NCBI GenBank assembly: GCA_964356195.1
Contig: CAYHGP010000036.1
Coordinates: 1 to 6,090 of the forward strand
Direction: 5' to 3'
From: 2-02-FULL-48-14 sp964356195
GTDB taxonomy: Bacteria; Patescibacteriota; Gracilibacteria; UBA1369; 2-02-FULL-48-14
Length of the DNA stretch: 6,090 bases
Shown here: positions 5,786-6,090 of the stretch, in pieces
Layout of the letters: each line of letters starts with the position of its first letter
Position numbering within the stretch: the stretch's first letter is position 1
Made by a program: the position numbers and the translations under genes
Notes under the pieces: model-generated
The model's database searches: none
What the model was told of the DNA's origin: nothing
Seen by the model: only the letters and a program-made list of their open reading frames with translations

Positions 5786-6090
5786 TCAACTTAGCAATTT
5801 TTCTAAAGCTTTTTTATTGTAAGGTTTTATTAGATAATGGTCAATTTTCTCCATATTCTTTTCAGTGGTCTCCAGCCCGATATTGTCGCGATTTTTGATT
5901 ACGAGATTAAGACTTATTCTCTCACCAAATTCTTTCTTAATAAGATTGGCGTTTTTCTTGGCGTTTAAAAAAGCCTTTATGAAATCCTTCTTCGTAATTT
6001 TTCTTCCCTCCAAAGCTTCTCGTTTTCTCGTAAAATCCCAAGCCACGCCGGGTTCTTGATAAACATACCAAATTTTAATTATTTTTTCCG
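5786..6090 (-). CDS. Zeta-toxin-like P-loop kinase, C-terminal part (5' end outside window)
   Basis: The frame is open to the window edge, giving 100 readable residues (first full codon at 6086-6088) ending in TGA at 5786-5788. An apparent GTG start at 6046 is internal, because the family pattern continues upstream of it. The visible part contains IWYVYQEPGVAWDFTRKREA, then EGRKITKKDFIKAF, a helix with NANLIKKEFG, and a strand LNLVIKNRDN. This matches my recall of the C-terminal half of zeta_toxin-domain kinases, where the arginine-rich REALEGRK-type segment helps bind ATP phosphates. Zeta/PezT enzymes phosphorylate UDP-N-acetylglucosamine and block wall synthesis; many chromosomal relatives have unknown substrates. 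The Walker A motif lies outside the window, so activity cannot be judged. Its DNA is AT-rich (about 32% GC in the line at 5941-6000, against about 53% at 481-540), hinting at separate origin. Confidence 0.68.
   Translation of the reverse strand, partial: EKIIKIWYVYQEPGVAWDFTRKREALEGRKITKKDFIKAFLNAKKNANLIKKEFGERISLNLVIKNRDNIGLETTEKNMEKIDHYLIKPYNKKALEKLLS

Noticed and set aside
5786..6046. Complete 86-residue protein starting at GTG 6046
   Set aside because: The frame stays open to the window edge and family-like residues (IWYVYQEPG) lie upstream, so this is the tail of a longer kinase.
1..6090. CRISPR array, tRNA, rRNA, insertion sequence
   Set aside because: No regularly spaced repeats, tRNA-like cloverleaf, rRNA stretches or transposase motifs were seen.

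Overview
All supported genes lie on the minus strand, so gene order runs from high to low coordinates. The window holds eight genes (two cut by the window edges, one cut by an assembly gap), one doubtful short ORF, and a 100-base run of N. Genes are tightly packed, mostly without clear Shine-Dalgarno sites. TGA works as a stop. The mix is compact: a small thioredoxin-reductase module, an MgtE-type channel with no N domain, a zeta-like kinase and a large charged protein of unknown family. This would suit a small-genome bacterium such as a Patescibacteria/CPR lineage with the standard code, but that is inference from gene style, not a marker gene. The N run marks this as a draft scaffold, probably metagenomic.

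Right side (about 5526-6090): the C-terminal 100 residues of a zeta-toxin-like P-loop kinase enter from the window edge. One base later follows a 53-residue charged ORF, then an MgtE-like Mg2+ transporter gene (tandem CBS domains plus five membrane segments). Its last few codons are lost in the gap at 4508-4607. The kinase and small ORF are clearly more AT-rich than the rest.

Middle (745-4478): an apparent four-gene run. A roughly 706-730-residue charged, helical protein of unknown function ends in a TAATG overlap with a [2Fe-2S] thioredoxin-like ferredoxin. A 2-nt gap separates that from a TrxB-type thioredoxin reductase. The reductase 3' end overlaps a 120-residue membrane protein by 32 nt. 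The reductase keeps its FAD, CxxC and GGGDSA motifs but lacks the full HRRxxxR signature for NADPH, so the adjacent ferredoxin may be an electron partner.

Left side (1-744): a gene-free stretch of 148 bases with no convincing terminator, then the N-terminal 198 residues of a DHH-family phosphoesterase (NrnA-like) running off the window. An ORF on the plus strand over the same bases is only its shadow.

The most interesting points are the ferredoxin/thioredoxin-reductase pair coupled to an unknown large protein, the small ORF behind the zeta-like kinase, and an SD-led ATG that an A7 tract puts one base out of frame with mgtE.
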